DNA of 64,000 nt from Ignavibacteria bacterium (GCA_025612375.1 JAAXKN010000001.1:104669-168668), one strand, 5' to 3'; shown: positions 43,738 to 52,956, counted from the first letter of the stretch. The notes: generated by a model from the sequence alone, not told the origin. Numbers and translations are program-made.

Positions 43738-43937
43738 AGGACCACTGACCGCGGCAGCTGAGTATAGCCATATACTTTTGCAGCGTTAATCTCGACCTAA
43801 ACGCCGAAAAAGCTCGACTTTTTTGCCGAAGGCGGTTCATTGAAGAAGCTAAAGGAGGGCAAAACAGGGCAAAATTCGGGTGGCACAAGTGTTGCTTCTC
43901 AATTATATCTTAATCAACACTTAAAGGAGAAACATGA

Positions 43938-45506
43938 ATGAAAGCAACCAAATTTAACGCTCTGCTTCTTGTTACCCTGTTACTTTTAACCGGCAGCCTC
44001 ATGGCGCAGCACGGGCACTTCCGCCCCGACTCGCTAACGACGGTAACAGTTACCGGAAAAGTAATAGTTAAAACCATAACCATACAGGATACGCTAAAGT
44101 GGAAGGACACTGTTGTGGTCCGCCAGTTCACAAGGTATCTGCTCGACACCGATCAAAACGGTACGGCCGAGTATGAACTGAACTTCGGACCCAAGTGGTA
44201 CAAGCCTGACAGCAGCAGCGCCGTAAGGCCTCTGGACGGCGACATGGTGACTATAAAAGGCGGGCAGCCAGGCCGTCTTACACGTGACAGCCTTAAGATG
44301 GTAGTTGTTTATGAAATAAACGGACTCTTCTGGCGCGATCCTTTTGATGCCACGTGGAACAGGATGGGTAAAAACTCACACGACAAGTTCCACGGCGGAA
44401 AGTGTCCAAAGGGCTACGGATTCGGTCCCATGCACGATTCCCTTACAACCGTTACTGTATCAGGTAAAGTATTTGTCGATACAACCTTTGTCAATGAACG
44501 TTTTTCGATCGATACCAATAACGATTCACTGCCTGATTACAGCCTTAACTTCGGACCGTACTGGTACACACCTTCGTCAGGCGCAGTAAGGCCCAAAGAC
44601 GGCGATAATGTAGAAGTTACAGGCGGGCTGCTTAACCGCAACAATAAGCCTGTGATAATAGTCTTCAAGATAAACGGACAGCAGTGGCTCGACAGTTCCA
44701 TTGTTGGAAAGGAACTTGGCGGAAGCTGGATCGGACGTGAAATGAGGAAACATATGAAGTTCCACTCACCTTTTGATTCACTGAGCTCTGTAACGGTTAA
44801 CCCCGGATGGGCCGGAGGAATGATGGGCGGAATGATGAAAAACAAGATGTACGGACAGATACTTGAACTTATGCCGGGTGACATTCCGAACCAGGAGGAT
44901 GAAAATGTTCTTGCAGCCTATGAAGTCAGCATGTTTGACGAAGCGGGCAACAACGCCATGCTCAGTAACGGCATGAGAGGAAGCCATATGAACCTTGGTT
45001 CAACCACACAGGTTCAACTTCATTTTAATGATTATCAGCTTCAGTACGGCAGCTTCTCAGAGAACAATATCACGGCCAAGTACTGGGATAATAATTCAGG
45101 TGAGTGGGTAGCCGTTAACAATGCAACCCTCAGCACAGCATCAAACACCGTTACATTCCAGCAGAACACACTTAGCAACCTTGTAATTCTGACCGCAGCC
45201 AAGGCTGCAACAGCAATGGACAGCCAGAATGGAGAAGTTCCAGGAAGCTATCAGTTAAGCCAGAACTATCCTAATCCTTTTAATCCCTCAACAGTAATCA
45301 ATTACACGATTACAAAAGCAGGATTTGTAAGTCTGAAGGTTTATAACATACTGGGCAAGGAAGTTGCAACTCTTGTAAGCGGACAGCAGACAGAAGGGAT
45401 GCATTCAGTTCAGTTCAATGCTTCAAATCTTCCCAGCGGAATATATATTTACACAATTCAGGCTGGTGAATTCAGTGCCAGCAAAAAGCTCATGCTTCTA
45501 AAATAA
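43938..45506 (+). CDS. Repeat-built secreted protein with T9SS sorting domain
   Basis: 522 aa. The start is ATG 43938, served by AAAGGAGA with 7-nt spacing; an out-of-frame ATG lies 4 nt earlier. Signal peptide to about residue 24 (LMAQ). Two ~100-aa repeats follow: DSLTTVTVTGKVIV...YELNFGPKWYKP...AVRPLDGDMVTIKGG and DSLTTVTVSGKVFV...YSLNFGPYWYTP...AVRPKDGDNVEVTGG. A third segment starts DSLSSVTVNP with a GMMGGMMKNKM stretch. The C-terminal 80 residues form a T9SS type-A domain (NYPNPFNPSTVINYTI, LKVYNILGKEVATLV, SGIYIYTIQAG). The repeats look like small beta sandwiches (DUF5666-like layout). The function is unknown. Confidence 0.8.
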   Translation: MKATKFNALLLVTLLLLTGSLMAQHGHFRPDSLTTVTVTGKVIVKTITIQDTLKWKDTVVVRQFTRYLLDTDQNGTAEYELNFGPKWYKPDSSSAVRPLDGDMVTIKGGQPGRLTRDSLKMVVVYEINGLFWRDPFDATWNRMGKNSHDKFHGGKCPKGYGFGPMHDSLTTVTVSGKVFVDTTFVNERFSIDTNNDSLPDYSLNFGPYWYTPSSGAVRPKDGDNVEVTGGLLNRNNKPVIIVFKINGQQWLDSSIVGKELGGSWIGREMRKHMKFHSPFDSLSSVTVNPGWAGGMMGGMMKNKMYGQILELMPGDIPNQEDENVLAAYEVSMFDEAGNNAMLSNGMRGSHMNLGSTTQVQLHFNDYQLQYGSFSENNITAKYWDNNSGEWVAVNNATLSTASNTVTFQQNTLSNLVILTAAKAATAMDSQNGEVPGSYQLSQNYPNPFNPSTVINYTITKAGFVSLKVYNILGKEVATLVSGQQTEGMHSVQFNASNLPSGIYIYTIQAGEFSASKKLMLLK

Positions 45507-45529
45507 TAACTCCGATCTGAAGCATTTTT

Positions 45530-45563
45530 AAGGGCAGGGATCACATCCCTGCCCTTTTTCTTT
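45530..45563 (+). terminator. Strong intrinsic terminator
   Basis: A 12-bp perfect stem, AAGGGCAGGGAT (45530-45541) and ATCCCTGCCCTT (45545-45556), with a 3-nt loop, followed by TTTCTTT on the plus strand. It ends the repeat-built T9SS gene 24 nt past its stop. Confidence 0.92.
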
Positions 45564-45703
45564 CCAGGAAGTTACAGCCCTATGGAAACTTGCTCCTGGC
45601 TCCTTTGCCTTTAAGCATTTATAAACACCTTCACCTTATGCGGCTTTTCCAAAGGGGTGAGCGCTTATTCCCGGGGCCACAGTCTTAATCCTTAATAAAT
45701 AAT

Positions 45704-46963
45704 TTATAATTTTATTCTGCACGCGCCGTATTCACGAACCTCCACCTTGTGCACAGAACCCGGTTCCAAAGCCCTGTTAATAAGGGACATATAATCATCA
45801 AATAGATTGTGTTCCACAAACGCCAGGATTGTGCCGGCAAAGCCGCCACCGTGGATCCTGCAGCTTCCGCGACTGAAGTTTTTCTTCAGGTAGTACTCTG
45901 TTAATTCCAGTGCAATTGAAACGCTCTGCTCCTTATAGTTTTTATTCGAGTATATGTTCTGCAGAAACTTGAAGGAAGAATCGCCGGACTGTTTTATTAA
46001 AGACAAAAATTCGGTTATCTCTCCATTTTTAATAGCCAGGACTTCCCTTTTAACCCTTTCATTTTCCTCCAGGAAGTGAAGAGCCCTTAAGACCGCACGG
46101 TCGCCCAGTTTAATCCTGAGGTCTTTCATGTTATCCAGAATATCACTGCGCTTAATGAAGCGGCAGAGGCTTTTCCCAAAGTATCCTGCAACGGCTTTCA
46201 TTTCGGAAGGGATTGCGGCGTAGTCATCCGTAAGATCTGCGTGTGTAGCGCCAGTGTTGACAATGACCGCCTCAAAGCCGTAGTCAGAAAAATTAACATT
46301 CAGTTTTTCAACCTTGGGATTGTCCTTGTCAAAGAAATCCACAAAGACTATTCCGCCAACGGCAATTGCGAGCTGATCCATAAGTCCGCAGGGTTTTCCG
46401 AAGAAATTATTTTCAGCATACTGCCCGAATTTTGCAATTTCCACGGGAGATACACCTCCTGCGTTATAGAATTCATTTAATATTGCACCTATCAATACTT
46501 CAACAGAGGCCGATGAGCTGAGGCCTGATCCTATGGCTACATCGCTCTGTAGCACGCAGTCAAATCCCCCGATCATGTGGCCTTCCAGGAGGAATTTTGC
46601 CGCCATTCCACGGATTAGGGCTGAGGTCGTTCCTTTTTCTGCTTCCTGAATATGAAGGTTTCCTAAGTCAACGGAAAACCTGGACTTAAGATTACCTGAG
46701 ATTAAATTTATCCTGTTAAGGTTATTCTTTTGAGCAGCGGCAATTGTATCTGTGTCAATTGCGGAGGCAAGAATCAGTCCGTTATTATGATCTGTATGGT
46801 TGCCTCCTATTTCAATCCTGCCGGGACTCGTAAAGAATGCAGGCTTTGAGGCCTCAAAGTTTTCATTAAAGTACTTCTCAAGATTTCTTAGCCTGAAGGT
46901 CTGTGCCTCAAGTGTTCCGTTATTCTTATATAATTCCTTTAATTCCATATTATTGTTTCTCAT
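45704..46963 (-). CDS. galK: Galactokinase
   Basis: About 419 aa from ATG 46963 (MRNNNMELKELYKNN); a longer frame from 47041 would run through the neighbouring small gene and is rejected. GHMP-kinase signatures: FFTSPGRIEIGGNHTDHNNG (galactokinase motif, here with GGNHTDHN in place of the usual GEHTDYN), ATP loop AIGSGLSSSASVEVLIG, and CRIHGGGFAGTILAFVE. It phosphorylates galactose at C1 using ATP in the cytoplasm. Last gene of the gal operon, 11 nt after the small membrane protein. The mutarotase and epimerase genes are not in this window. Confidence 0.92.
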   Translation of the reverse strand: MRNNNMELKELYKNNGTLEAQTFRLRNLEKYFNENFEASKPAFFTSPGRIEIGGNHTDHNNGLILASAIDTDTIAAAQKNNLNRINLISGNLKSRFSVDLGNLHIQEAEKGTTSALIRGMAAKFLLEGHMIGGFDCVLQSDVAIGSGLSSSASVEVLIGAILNEFYNAGGVSPVEIAKFGQYAENNFFGKPCGLMDQLAIAVGGIVFVDFFDKDNPKVEKLNVNFSDYGFEAVIVNTGATHADLTDDYAAIPSEMKAVAGYFGKSLCRFIKRSDILDNMKDLRIKLGDRAVLRALHFLEENERVKREVLAIKNGEITEFLSLIKQSGDSSFKFLQNIYSNKNYKEQSVSIALELTEYYLKKNFSRGSCRIHGGGFAGTILAFVEHNLFDDYMSLINRALEPGSVHKVEVREYGACRIKL

Positions 46964-46974
46964 ATTGTATGCTC

Positions 46975-47175
46975 TTACTGCCTCACCTTTTTGTTTTTCA
47001 GAATAAACAGGCCGCCAAAGGCAACCATTATGCCGCCCCACCAGAAATTGGGATGAGTTGAGGCAAGGACGGTTATTTTGGCAGGAGGATTAAAATAAAG
47101 CATAAAGCCTGCAAGTAAAACAATCAGTCCCATAACGACGAGTATAAGCCCCACAAAATACCAGATTGGTTTCAT
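46975..47175 (-). CDS. Small two-span membrane protein of the gal operon
   Basis: 66 aa with two hydrophobic segments: WYFVGLILVVMGLIVLLAGF (about 5-24) and a C-terminal segment WGGIMVAFGGLFILKN, with a short loop carrying ASTHPNFWWGG. It is placed between the Na+/sugar symporter (19 nt gap) and galK. I recognise no family. Its position suggests an accessory subunit or stabiliser of the symporter; that is inference. Confidence 0.75.
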   Translation of the reverse strand: MKPIWYFVGLILVVMGLIVLLAGFMLYFNPPAKITVLASTHPNFWWGGIMVAFGGLFILKNKKVRQ

Positions 47176-47194
47176 AAGAAAATCTCCTTTTATA

Positions 47195-48877
47195 TTACCA
47201 GTAATAGATATTTATTGCAATTAAGATAATAAGTGAAATGACGGCCCAGAACTCTGGCTTTTCAAGCAGGGGAATGTTCTTCTCTTCTGGGGCCTCAGCG
47301 GTCAGGCCCTTGACAAACCCCACAAGTTCCTTCTTATCTTTTTTCTTTGTAAAGAGGCTTATAACTATGGTTACAACAAAACAGATGAGCCATGCCCACC
47401 AGGCTCTCCAGAAGTTTGTTGCCATGACGCTCGGCTTATTGGAAAGTGTAATGAATGTAAGGTCCATCCATTTCATCTTGTCTATAAGGAACAGTGCAAA
47501 CGAAGAAAGCATTCCTGTTATGAGTCCGAAGAAAGCCCCGTTGGGGGTAATCCACCAGACAAACATTCCAAGGAGCATGGTAGCAAACAAGGGAGCGTTG
47601 ACCCAGGAGAAGATTGCCTGCATATAATCCATAATGCTCGGGAAGCTCTTTGCCCAGTAGGCAGTACCGATTGAGATAATAATGCCGACGATTGTTGCAG
47701 CGCGGCCCATCCAGAGGAGGTTCTTATCTGAAGCGTTTTTATTTATTACGGATTTATAAATATCGTATGTCCAAACTGTGTTAAAAGCGCTGATATTGCC
47801 TGCCTGCCCTGCCATAAAGCCGGCCAGAAGGGCTGTTACGCCAAGGCCCACAAGTCCGGAAGGATAATACCTTGCAATTAAAAGAGGAAGTGCCTGGTCG
47901 TATTCCCCTGCCTTGAGCATCGGGAACCCGCTTTTAGGATCGTGTGACAATACAAGTGCAATAAGGCCCGCAAGAATGACAATAAAAGGAAGCGCCATCT
48001 TGAAGAAGGAGGCAAGTATCGGGGTCATTCTGGCCGAGCGCAGATCCTTGGCCGAGAAGGCGCGCTGCACGACAAGAAAGTCCGTGGTCCAGTATCCGAA
48101 TGACAGGACAAATCCGAGACCCAGTACGATGCCACCCCACGTAACCATCATGCCGTTTTGCGATGGGTCGCCTGAGGTTGACCATAGAGTATTCATCGAA
48201 GTGGTCTGGAACTCCTGTATCCTGGCAAAAATCTCCTTAATGCTCCCGATCTCAAGAATACCCATAATTGAGACGAGGAAAAGGCCGAACCAGATCAGGA
48301 AGAACTGGATGATTTCTGTAAAAATCGCAGACATAAGTCCGCTTAAGGATACGTATGCGGCAACAGTGATTGCCGATACCCACATGCTTACGTCCCAGTG
48401 CCAGCCTAAAAATGTATGCAGTACGAGTGCCATTGCATAGAGGTTAATGCCTGAGACCAGGAGTGTCATTATTGCAAATGAAAATCCGTTGAGTACTCTG
48501 GTTTTCTCGTCGAAGCGGACCTTAAGGTATCCGGGTACAGAATTGATTTTGCTGCTGTAGTAAAAAGGCATCATATAAATGCCCAGGAAAAGCATTGCGG
48601 GGATTGCGCCGATCCAGTAAAAATGGGCCACATACATTCCGTACTGGAACGTATTTCCCGTCATACCGAGGAGCTCCAGTGCCCCGAGGTTAGCAGACAA
48701 GAATGCAAGTCCTGCCACCCAGGAGGAGTTTCTTCTTCCTGCCAGGAAGAAATCCTTTTCGCTTGTAGTAAATTTTTTAAGATAAAGGCCAATACCCAGT
48801 ATGAAGGCGAAATATATCACAATTATGAGCCAGTCGACATACGTCAGGCCGATAGCACTAAAACCAGTAGACTCCAT
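47195..48877 (-). CDS. Sodium/sugar symporter, vSGLT-like (SSS family)
   Basis: 560 aa, about 14 membrane spans. TM1 YVDWLIIVIYFAFILGIGLY is followed by FFLAGRRNSSWVAGLAFLSA and NLGALELLGMTGNTFQYG, matching vSGLT-type sugar symporters. The residues near SGINLYAMALVLHTFLGW and LLAGFMAGQAGNISAFNTVW also fit that group. The Na+ gradient drives galactose or glucose uptake across the inner membrane. It lies between galT and galK, so galactose is the likely cargo. A hydrophilic C-terminal loop (KKKDKKELVGFVK) precedes a last span. Confidence 0.9.
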   Translation of the reverse strand: MESTGFSAIGLTYVDWLIIVIYFAFILGIGLYLKKFTTSEKDFFLAGRRNSSWVAGLAFLSANLGALELLGMTGNTFQYGMYVAHFYWIGAIPAMLFLGIYMMPFYYSSKINSVPGYLKVRFDEKTRVLNGFSFAIMTLLVSGINLYAMALVLHTFLGWHWDVSMWVSAITVAAYVSLSGLMSAIFTEIIQFFLIWFGLFLVSIMGILEIGSIKEIFARIQEFQTTSMNTLWSTSGDPSQNGMMVTWGGIVLGLGFVLSFGYWTTDFLVVQRAFSAKDLRSARMTPILASFFKMALPFIVILAGLIALVLSHDPKSGFPMLKAGEYDQALPLLIARYYPSGLVGLGVTALLAGFMAGQAGNISAFNTVWTYDIYKSVINKNASDKNLLWMGRAATIVGIIISIGTAYWAKSFPSIMDYMQAIFSWVNAPLFATMLLGMFVWWITPNGAFFGLITGMLSSFALFLIDKMKWMDLTFITLSNKPSVMATNFWRAWWAWLICFVVTIVISLFTKKKDKKELVGFVKGLTAEAPEEKNIPLLEKPEFWAVISLIILIAINIYYW

Positions 48878-48909
48878 AAGTTCCCCTGTTGGTTAGGTAA
48901 TAGATATAT

Positions 48910-49944
48910 TTATTTTCTGCTGTAATGTTCCGTTGGCAAGGATCTTAATATCTCAGCGCTTTTCTCGGGCAGAATATCCCTCTGCGGGTTTGCGAGCATT
49001 TCATAGCCGACCATAAACTTCTTAATTGAAGCCGAGCGCAATAAAGGCGGATAGAAGTGCATATGCAACTGCCACTCAGGGTGGTCTTTCCCGTCGGTCG
49101 GAGCCTGGTGAATCCCGGAAGAGTAAGGAAACGACACGTTAAATATATTGTCATATTTTACTGTGCAGTACTTAAGTGCCTCTGCAAACAGTTCTATATC
49201 GTCTTCTGAAAACTCCAAAATGCTCTTAATTTTCCTCTTTGGTATTATCATGGTTTCAAAGGGCCAGACGGCCCAGAACGGGACCAGGAGAACGAATAAT
49301 TCGTTCTCATAGACGATGCGTTCTTTTTTCCCCACTTCAAGCGAAAGGTAATCAAGAAGGAGGTCTTTTTGTTTTTTTCTGAAGTATTCAAGCTGTCTCG
49401 TCTGTTCCTTTGCAGGCTCAACGGGTAGAGATTCCTCAGCCCAGATCTGGCAGTGAGGGTGCGGGTTGCTGGCCCCCATGATCTGCCCCCGGTTTTCAAA
49501 TATCTGCACGTAGTTAATGGAAGGATTACTGCCAAGAGATTCATATTCCACTTTCCATTTTCTTATTACCTCCTTAATATCCTCAATTTCCATCTCAGCA
49601 AGCGTCAGGTTGTGTTTTGGGGAAAAGCACACGACGCGGCAGAGGCCCTTTTCAGAGCGTGCTATAAGGAGATCAGAATCATTAAGTGTGGATTCAGGCG
49701 TATCCAGCCTGAGGGCGCTGAAATCATTATTAAAGGCATAGGTTGATTTATACTGAGGGTTATATTCCCCGTTTGCGCGCACGTTTCCAGGGCACAAGTA
49801 ACAATTGGGGTCGTATTCAGGCCTTATTTCCGGAGGTACTTTCTCCACCTGTCCTTGCCAGGGGCGTTTAGTTCTTTCAGATGAAACGAGCACCCACTCG
49901 CCGGTTAATATATTTAGTCTTCTATGAACGTTATTATTTAGCAT
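48910..49944 (-). CDS. galT: Galactose-1-phosphate uridylyltransferase
   Basis: 344 aa, the normal length. It opens RRLNILTGEWVLVSSERTKR, then a zinc-site CYLCPGN with two Cys, and the active site GASNPHPHCQIWAEE, in which the HPH carries the uridylylated His. FWAVWPFETMIIPKR and QLHMHFYPPLL (second metal His cluster) are also in place. It swaps UMP between UDP-glucose and galactose 1-phosphate in the Leloir pathway. First gene of the galT-symporter-small protein-galK operon; the 223 nt upstream (49945-50167) must hold the promoter but show no clear box. Confidence 0.95.
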   Translation of the reverse strand: MLNNNVHRRLNILTGEWVLVSSERTKRPWQGQVEKVPPEIRPEYDPNCYLCPGNVRANGEYNPQYKSTYAFNNDFSALRLDTPESTLNDSDLLIARSEKGLCRVVCFSPKHNLTLAEMEIEDIKEVIRKWKVEYESLGSNPSINYVQIFENRGQIMGASNPHPHCQIWAEESLPVEPAKEQTRQLEYFRKKQKDLLLDYLSLEVGKKERIVYENELFVLLVPFWAVWPFETMIIPKRKIKSILEFSEDDIELFAEALKYCTVKYDNIFNVSFPYSSGIHQAPTDGKDHPEWQLHMHFYPPLLRSASIKKFMVGYEMLANPQRDILPEKSAEILRSLPTEHYSRK

Positions 49945-50167
49945 TGACCCTTCAGTTTGTATTTAGAAACATTTTATTATTTAAACACAAGAATCGGACA
50001 AGGGGCGCCGGCGTTTGCAGTTTCTGTTTATCACCGTTTTATTCAAATGGGCATACTGATGCGTAAACGCATGCAATTTATAAAGTTAAGGGCAGCGTGT
50101 CAAGGTTTCAGTGAATTATTTTCCCTGACAATTACAAAAGAATTATAAATGCGTCTTTTAGTTACGT

Positions 50168-50809
50168 TCAGGGAGGCGGAGTTTTTGTGGGAAAGATCAG
50201 CCTGTCAGCCTCACTAATCTCATCCTGAGAGATTGTGTGTCCCATATTCTTATACACTTTTAATGTAACATCAGCGTTCATCCGGAGCAGGATGTCCAGA
50301 GTTGAATTCACTCTTTCCAGGGGCACGTGGGGATCGGGGTCGCTGGTGCCAAGAAAAACCGGGGTGTTAAAAAAATCGCCATGGTAGTTTTCGGGATGGA
50401 TCCTTTCCCCTATTAAGCCCCCGGTAAAAGCTACAATTCCGCCATACTTTTTTGCGTTACGCGCTGCAAATTCGAGCGTAAGGCAGGCGCCCTGGGAAAA
50501 GCCGAGCAGGTAGACATTCCCGTCCTGAATTCCCGCCTCATTCAGGTCCCTTATTATATCTCCAAGCTTTTCCAGGGCAGAGGAAAGCCAGGGTTCATTC
50601 TGCTTCTGAGGGGCAAGGAAAGAATAAGGGTACCAGGTGTTTCCTTCAGTCTCAGGGGCAAGAAGCGCAAAGTCTTTTACGTTCAGGTATTCTGAAAGTG
50701 AAAGGATGTCCCTGGCGTCTGCCCCCCTGCCGTGTATCATGACGAGTGCCTTTTTTGCCTCGGAAACATCCCTGCCCGCCATAACCAGATTTTTTGAATT
50801 TAACAGCAT
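50168..50809 (-). CDS. Phospholipase/carboxylesterase, MhqD-like alpha/beta hydrolase
   Basis: 213 aa. The oxyanion motif MIHGRGADARDILSL and nucleophile elbow LGFSQGACLTLEFAARN (Ser in GFSQG) define a carboxylesterase of the YodD/MhqD type. The Asp is in FLGTSDPDPHVPLE and the catalytic His in NMGHTISQDEI. No signal peptide. It starts 15 nt after the ring-cleaving dioxygenase gene, as mhqO/mhqD-like genes do in Bacillus, so it probably handles products of quinone or catechol detoxification. Confidence 0.85.
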   Translation of the reverse strand: MLLNSKNLVMAGRDVSEAKKALVMIHGRGADARDILSLSEYLNVKDFALLAPETEGNTWYPYSFLAPQKQNEPWLSSALEKLGDIIRDLNEAGIQDGNVYLLGFSQGACLTLEFAARNAKKYGGIVAFTGGLIGERIHPENYHGDFFNTPVFLGTSDPDPHVPLERVNSTLDILLRMNADVTLKVYKNMGHTISQDEISEADRLIFPTKTPPP

Positions 50810-50824
50810 AATTACAGCCTTCTT

Positions 50825-51793
50825 TTAAAAATACATGCGGCGGAATTTCTCCAGATTCAGCTTTACAGGCTTCACCGCCTTTTCAATTTCCCTGCGGTGA
50901 GGTTCGTACTGCGGCGGAAGCATAAAGTCCTCTCCCAGGTGCTCCTGGCTTTCATCGACTGTAAAACCCGGAGGCCTTGTTGCAACCTCAAAGAGCACTC
51001 CTCCCGGCTCGCGGAAATAGACAGATTCAAAGTACTGCCTGTCGATTACAGGCGTTGGATTGAGCATACTTTCAGCTATTCCGCGCCTTACTTCCAGCTG
51101 CGATTCCTTGCCGGGAGTACAAAAAGCCATATGGTGGACCGTGCCGTTTCCGCCCAGGCCCCTGAGGCTGTCGGGAGTGCATAAAATGTCCACATAGTTG
51201 CCGGGTGAATCATCCGCGGCAAAACGGAAGCGGTTGCCTTTTTCTGTAATGAGTTTATGGTCGAGCTGCGCAGTCAGTATACCGGCAGTTCTTTCATAAC
51301 CTTCCTCCCAGATCTCCACGCTGAAAAATCCTTTAATTGAATGTTCCAGGGGAACAAGTCCATATGTAAATCCGTTCCGGGCGTCCCTGTCGTTAAATAC
51401 CAGTTCAAGCTGCAGCCCGTCCGGATCCTTAAATGAGATTATGACCTCGCCGTCAAAGCGTTCCTGCGCAGAATGATAATTAACGCTGAATTTATGCAGG
51501 CGTTCTTCCCAGAATTCCATTGAAGAAGACGGGACAGAAAATGATATGGTATTGATCATTCCCTTTCCGTTACGCCCCCTCTGTATATCCCCGAAGGGAA
51601 AGAAAGTAAGAATGGTTCCGGGATCCCCGGTTTCGTTGCCATAATAAAAATGATACACGTCGGGAGCGTCAAAGTTCACGGTCTTCTTGACAAGCCTGAG
51701 CCCCAGTATGCCCGTATAGAAGTCCAGGTTTTTCTGCGGGTCACCCGCAATTGCCGTAATGTGGTGAATTCCTGTTATTTTATTTTCTGCCAT
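50825..51793 (-). CDS. Ring-cleaving dioxygenase, MhqO-like (VOC/glyoxalase family)
   Basis: 322 aa with two VOC halves (about 5-145 and 155-290). Metal-ligand regions are ITGIHHITAIAGDPQKNLDF with His and, in the second half, GTVHHMAFCTP and the Glu of GGVLFEVATRPPG. VNFDAPDVYHFYYGNETGDPG is characteristic of the MhqO/YdfO group, which opens hydroquinone or catechol rings using Fe2+. A GAGG ribosome-binding site lies 7 nt upstream. The pair with the esterase suggests protection from quinones rather than growth on aromatics. Confidence 0.88.
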   Translation of the reverse strand: MAENKITGIHHITAIAGDPQKNLDFYTGILGLRLVKKTVNFDAPDVYHFYYGNETGDPGTILTFFPFGDIQRGRNGKGMINTISFSVPSSSMEFWEERLHKFSVNYHSAQERFDGEVIISFKDPDGLQLELVFNDRDARNGFTYGLVPLEHSIKGFFSVEIWEEGYERTAGILTAQLDHKLITEKGNRFRFAADDSPGNYVDILCTPDSLRGLGGNGTVHHMAFCTPGKESQLEVRRGIAESMLNPTPVIDRQYFESVYFREPGGVLFEVATRPPGFTVDESQEHLGEDFMLPPQYEPHRREIEKAVKPVKLNLEKFRRMYF

Positions 51794-51807
51794 CTAAAGC
51801 CTCATTT

Positions 51808-51829
51808 CTTATTATTAATTATTACTAAG
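51808..51829. promoter_or_regulatory. Imperfect A/T palindrome upstream of the MhqO-like gene, candidate operator
   Basis: A 22-nt quasi-palindrome starting CTTATTATTAA and ending TTACTAAG lies 15-36 nt upstream of the dioxygenase start, between GCCTC and GAGGC repeats. MhqO/MhqD-type genes are often under MarR-family repressors; no regulator gene is adjacent. The match is imperfect. Confidence 0.3.
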
Positions 51830-51993
51830 TAAAAGAGGCAATACCTTCAAGCCAATAGTTAAAGCCATAACTCCCTTTCCAGGAACAAAAAAGCCGGAGA
51901 TTATAAGGAAACAAAGAGAGCACTTTTCCCCTTAAATCTTTTGTCTTTTTTGGTTTAGTTACATCAACGCCTAAAAAATCCGAGGAATGTATT

Positions 51994-52908
51994 ATGTATA
52001 ATGTTAAAAATGACACCCGGTGGCCTGCCCTGCCATATGAAAAATGGAAGGACACGCTTGATACGCTGCATATGTGGATGCAGATTGCGGGCAAGGTAAA
52101 GCTGGCACTTCATCCTTTTTTGAATCACTGGTGGCAAGTAGCCTTCCAGATTACCTCCTCAGGTATGACAACAGGGCTCATCCCATATAAGGATGAGGCA
52201 TTCGACATAAACTTTGATTTAATTCATCATGAACTTCTGCTTCACAAGGTCAGCGGCGAGTCCTTGAAGATCTCGTTATATCCCCGCTCGGTAGCTGACT
52301 TCTACACGGAATTCATGGGAGCCTTAAAGGATCTTGGCATTGACGTTAAGATTAACCCTATGCAGGTGGAAGTTACCGATCCCCTCTCTTGTGACACGGA
52401 TGATTTACATTCTTCCTACGACAGCAGTTATGCACACAGCTGGTGGCTTCTGCAGGTAAAGTGTTATTTTGTTTTTGAACGTTTCTGCTCACGTTTCAGG
52501 GGAAAAAGCAGTCCCATACAGTTCTTCTGGGGTTCTTTTGACCTGAATGGAACGCGCTTCTCCGGCAAGCCTGCCGCGCCGCCTGACTACGGAGGGCGGA
52601 TAATGCGTTTTGCTGAAAACGAGGAGAATTTTGCCTTTGGTTTCTGGCCCGGGGACAACAGATATCCTCACGCGGCTTTTTATTCCTATCTGTACCCGGC
52701 ACCCAAAGGTATTGAGAATGTTCATATTGAGCCTCCGGCAGCATCATTTAATACTGTAATGGGTGAATTTATAATGCCTTATGAGGATATTTTATCCCTC
52801 GCTTCGCCTGAGGAGAAGATAATGCAGTTTCTCCAAACTACATATGAAGAAAGCGCAAAGCTTGCGGGCTGGGACGTCAGGTCACTTGAAGGACCGGTCC
52901 CGTTTTAG
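51994..52908 (+). CDS. DUF5996-family protein
   Basis: 304 aa, no signal peptide. It opens RWPALPYEKWKDTLDTLHMW and MQIAGKVKLALHPFLNHWWQ, then VTSGMTTGLIPY-like and FDINFDLIHHELLLHKVSGE segments and a DPLSCDTDDLHSSYD stretch, all characteristic of DUF5996. The function of the family is unknown. The start has GAGGA upstream. It is divergent from the quinone-detoxification pair and followed by the UBP zinc-finger gene 48 nt later. Confidence 0.85.
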   Translation: MYNVKNDTRWPALPYEKWKDTLDTLHMWMQIAGKVKLALHPFLNHWWQVAFQITSSGMTTGLIPYKDEAFDINFDLIHHELLLHKVSGESLKISLYPRSVADFYTEFMGALKDLGIDVKINPMQVEVTDPLSCDTDDLHSSYDSSYAHSWWLLQVKCYFVFERFCSRFRGKSSPIQFFWGSFDLNGTRFSGKPAAPPDYGGRIMRFAENEENFAFGFWPGDNRYPHAAFYSYLYPAPKGIENVHIEPPAASFNTVMGEFIMPYEDILSLASPEEKIMQFLQTTYEESAKLAGWDVRSLEGPVPF

Positions 52909-52956
52909 CACAAAAAGAATAGACGGAATTTTATTTTAAGCTGAAAGGTAGAGAAA

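Noticed and set aside
43685-43937. Possible riboswitch (c-di-GMP or similar) in the leader
   Set aside because: The conserved core nucleotides of the classes I know could not be found; only a plain stem is visible.
45704-47041. Longer galK frame beginning at 47041
   Set aside because: The extra N-terminus overlaps the small membrane protein gene and lacks galactokinase similarity; the shorter start is used.
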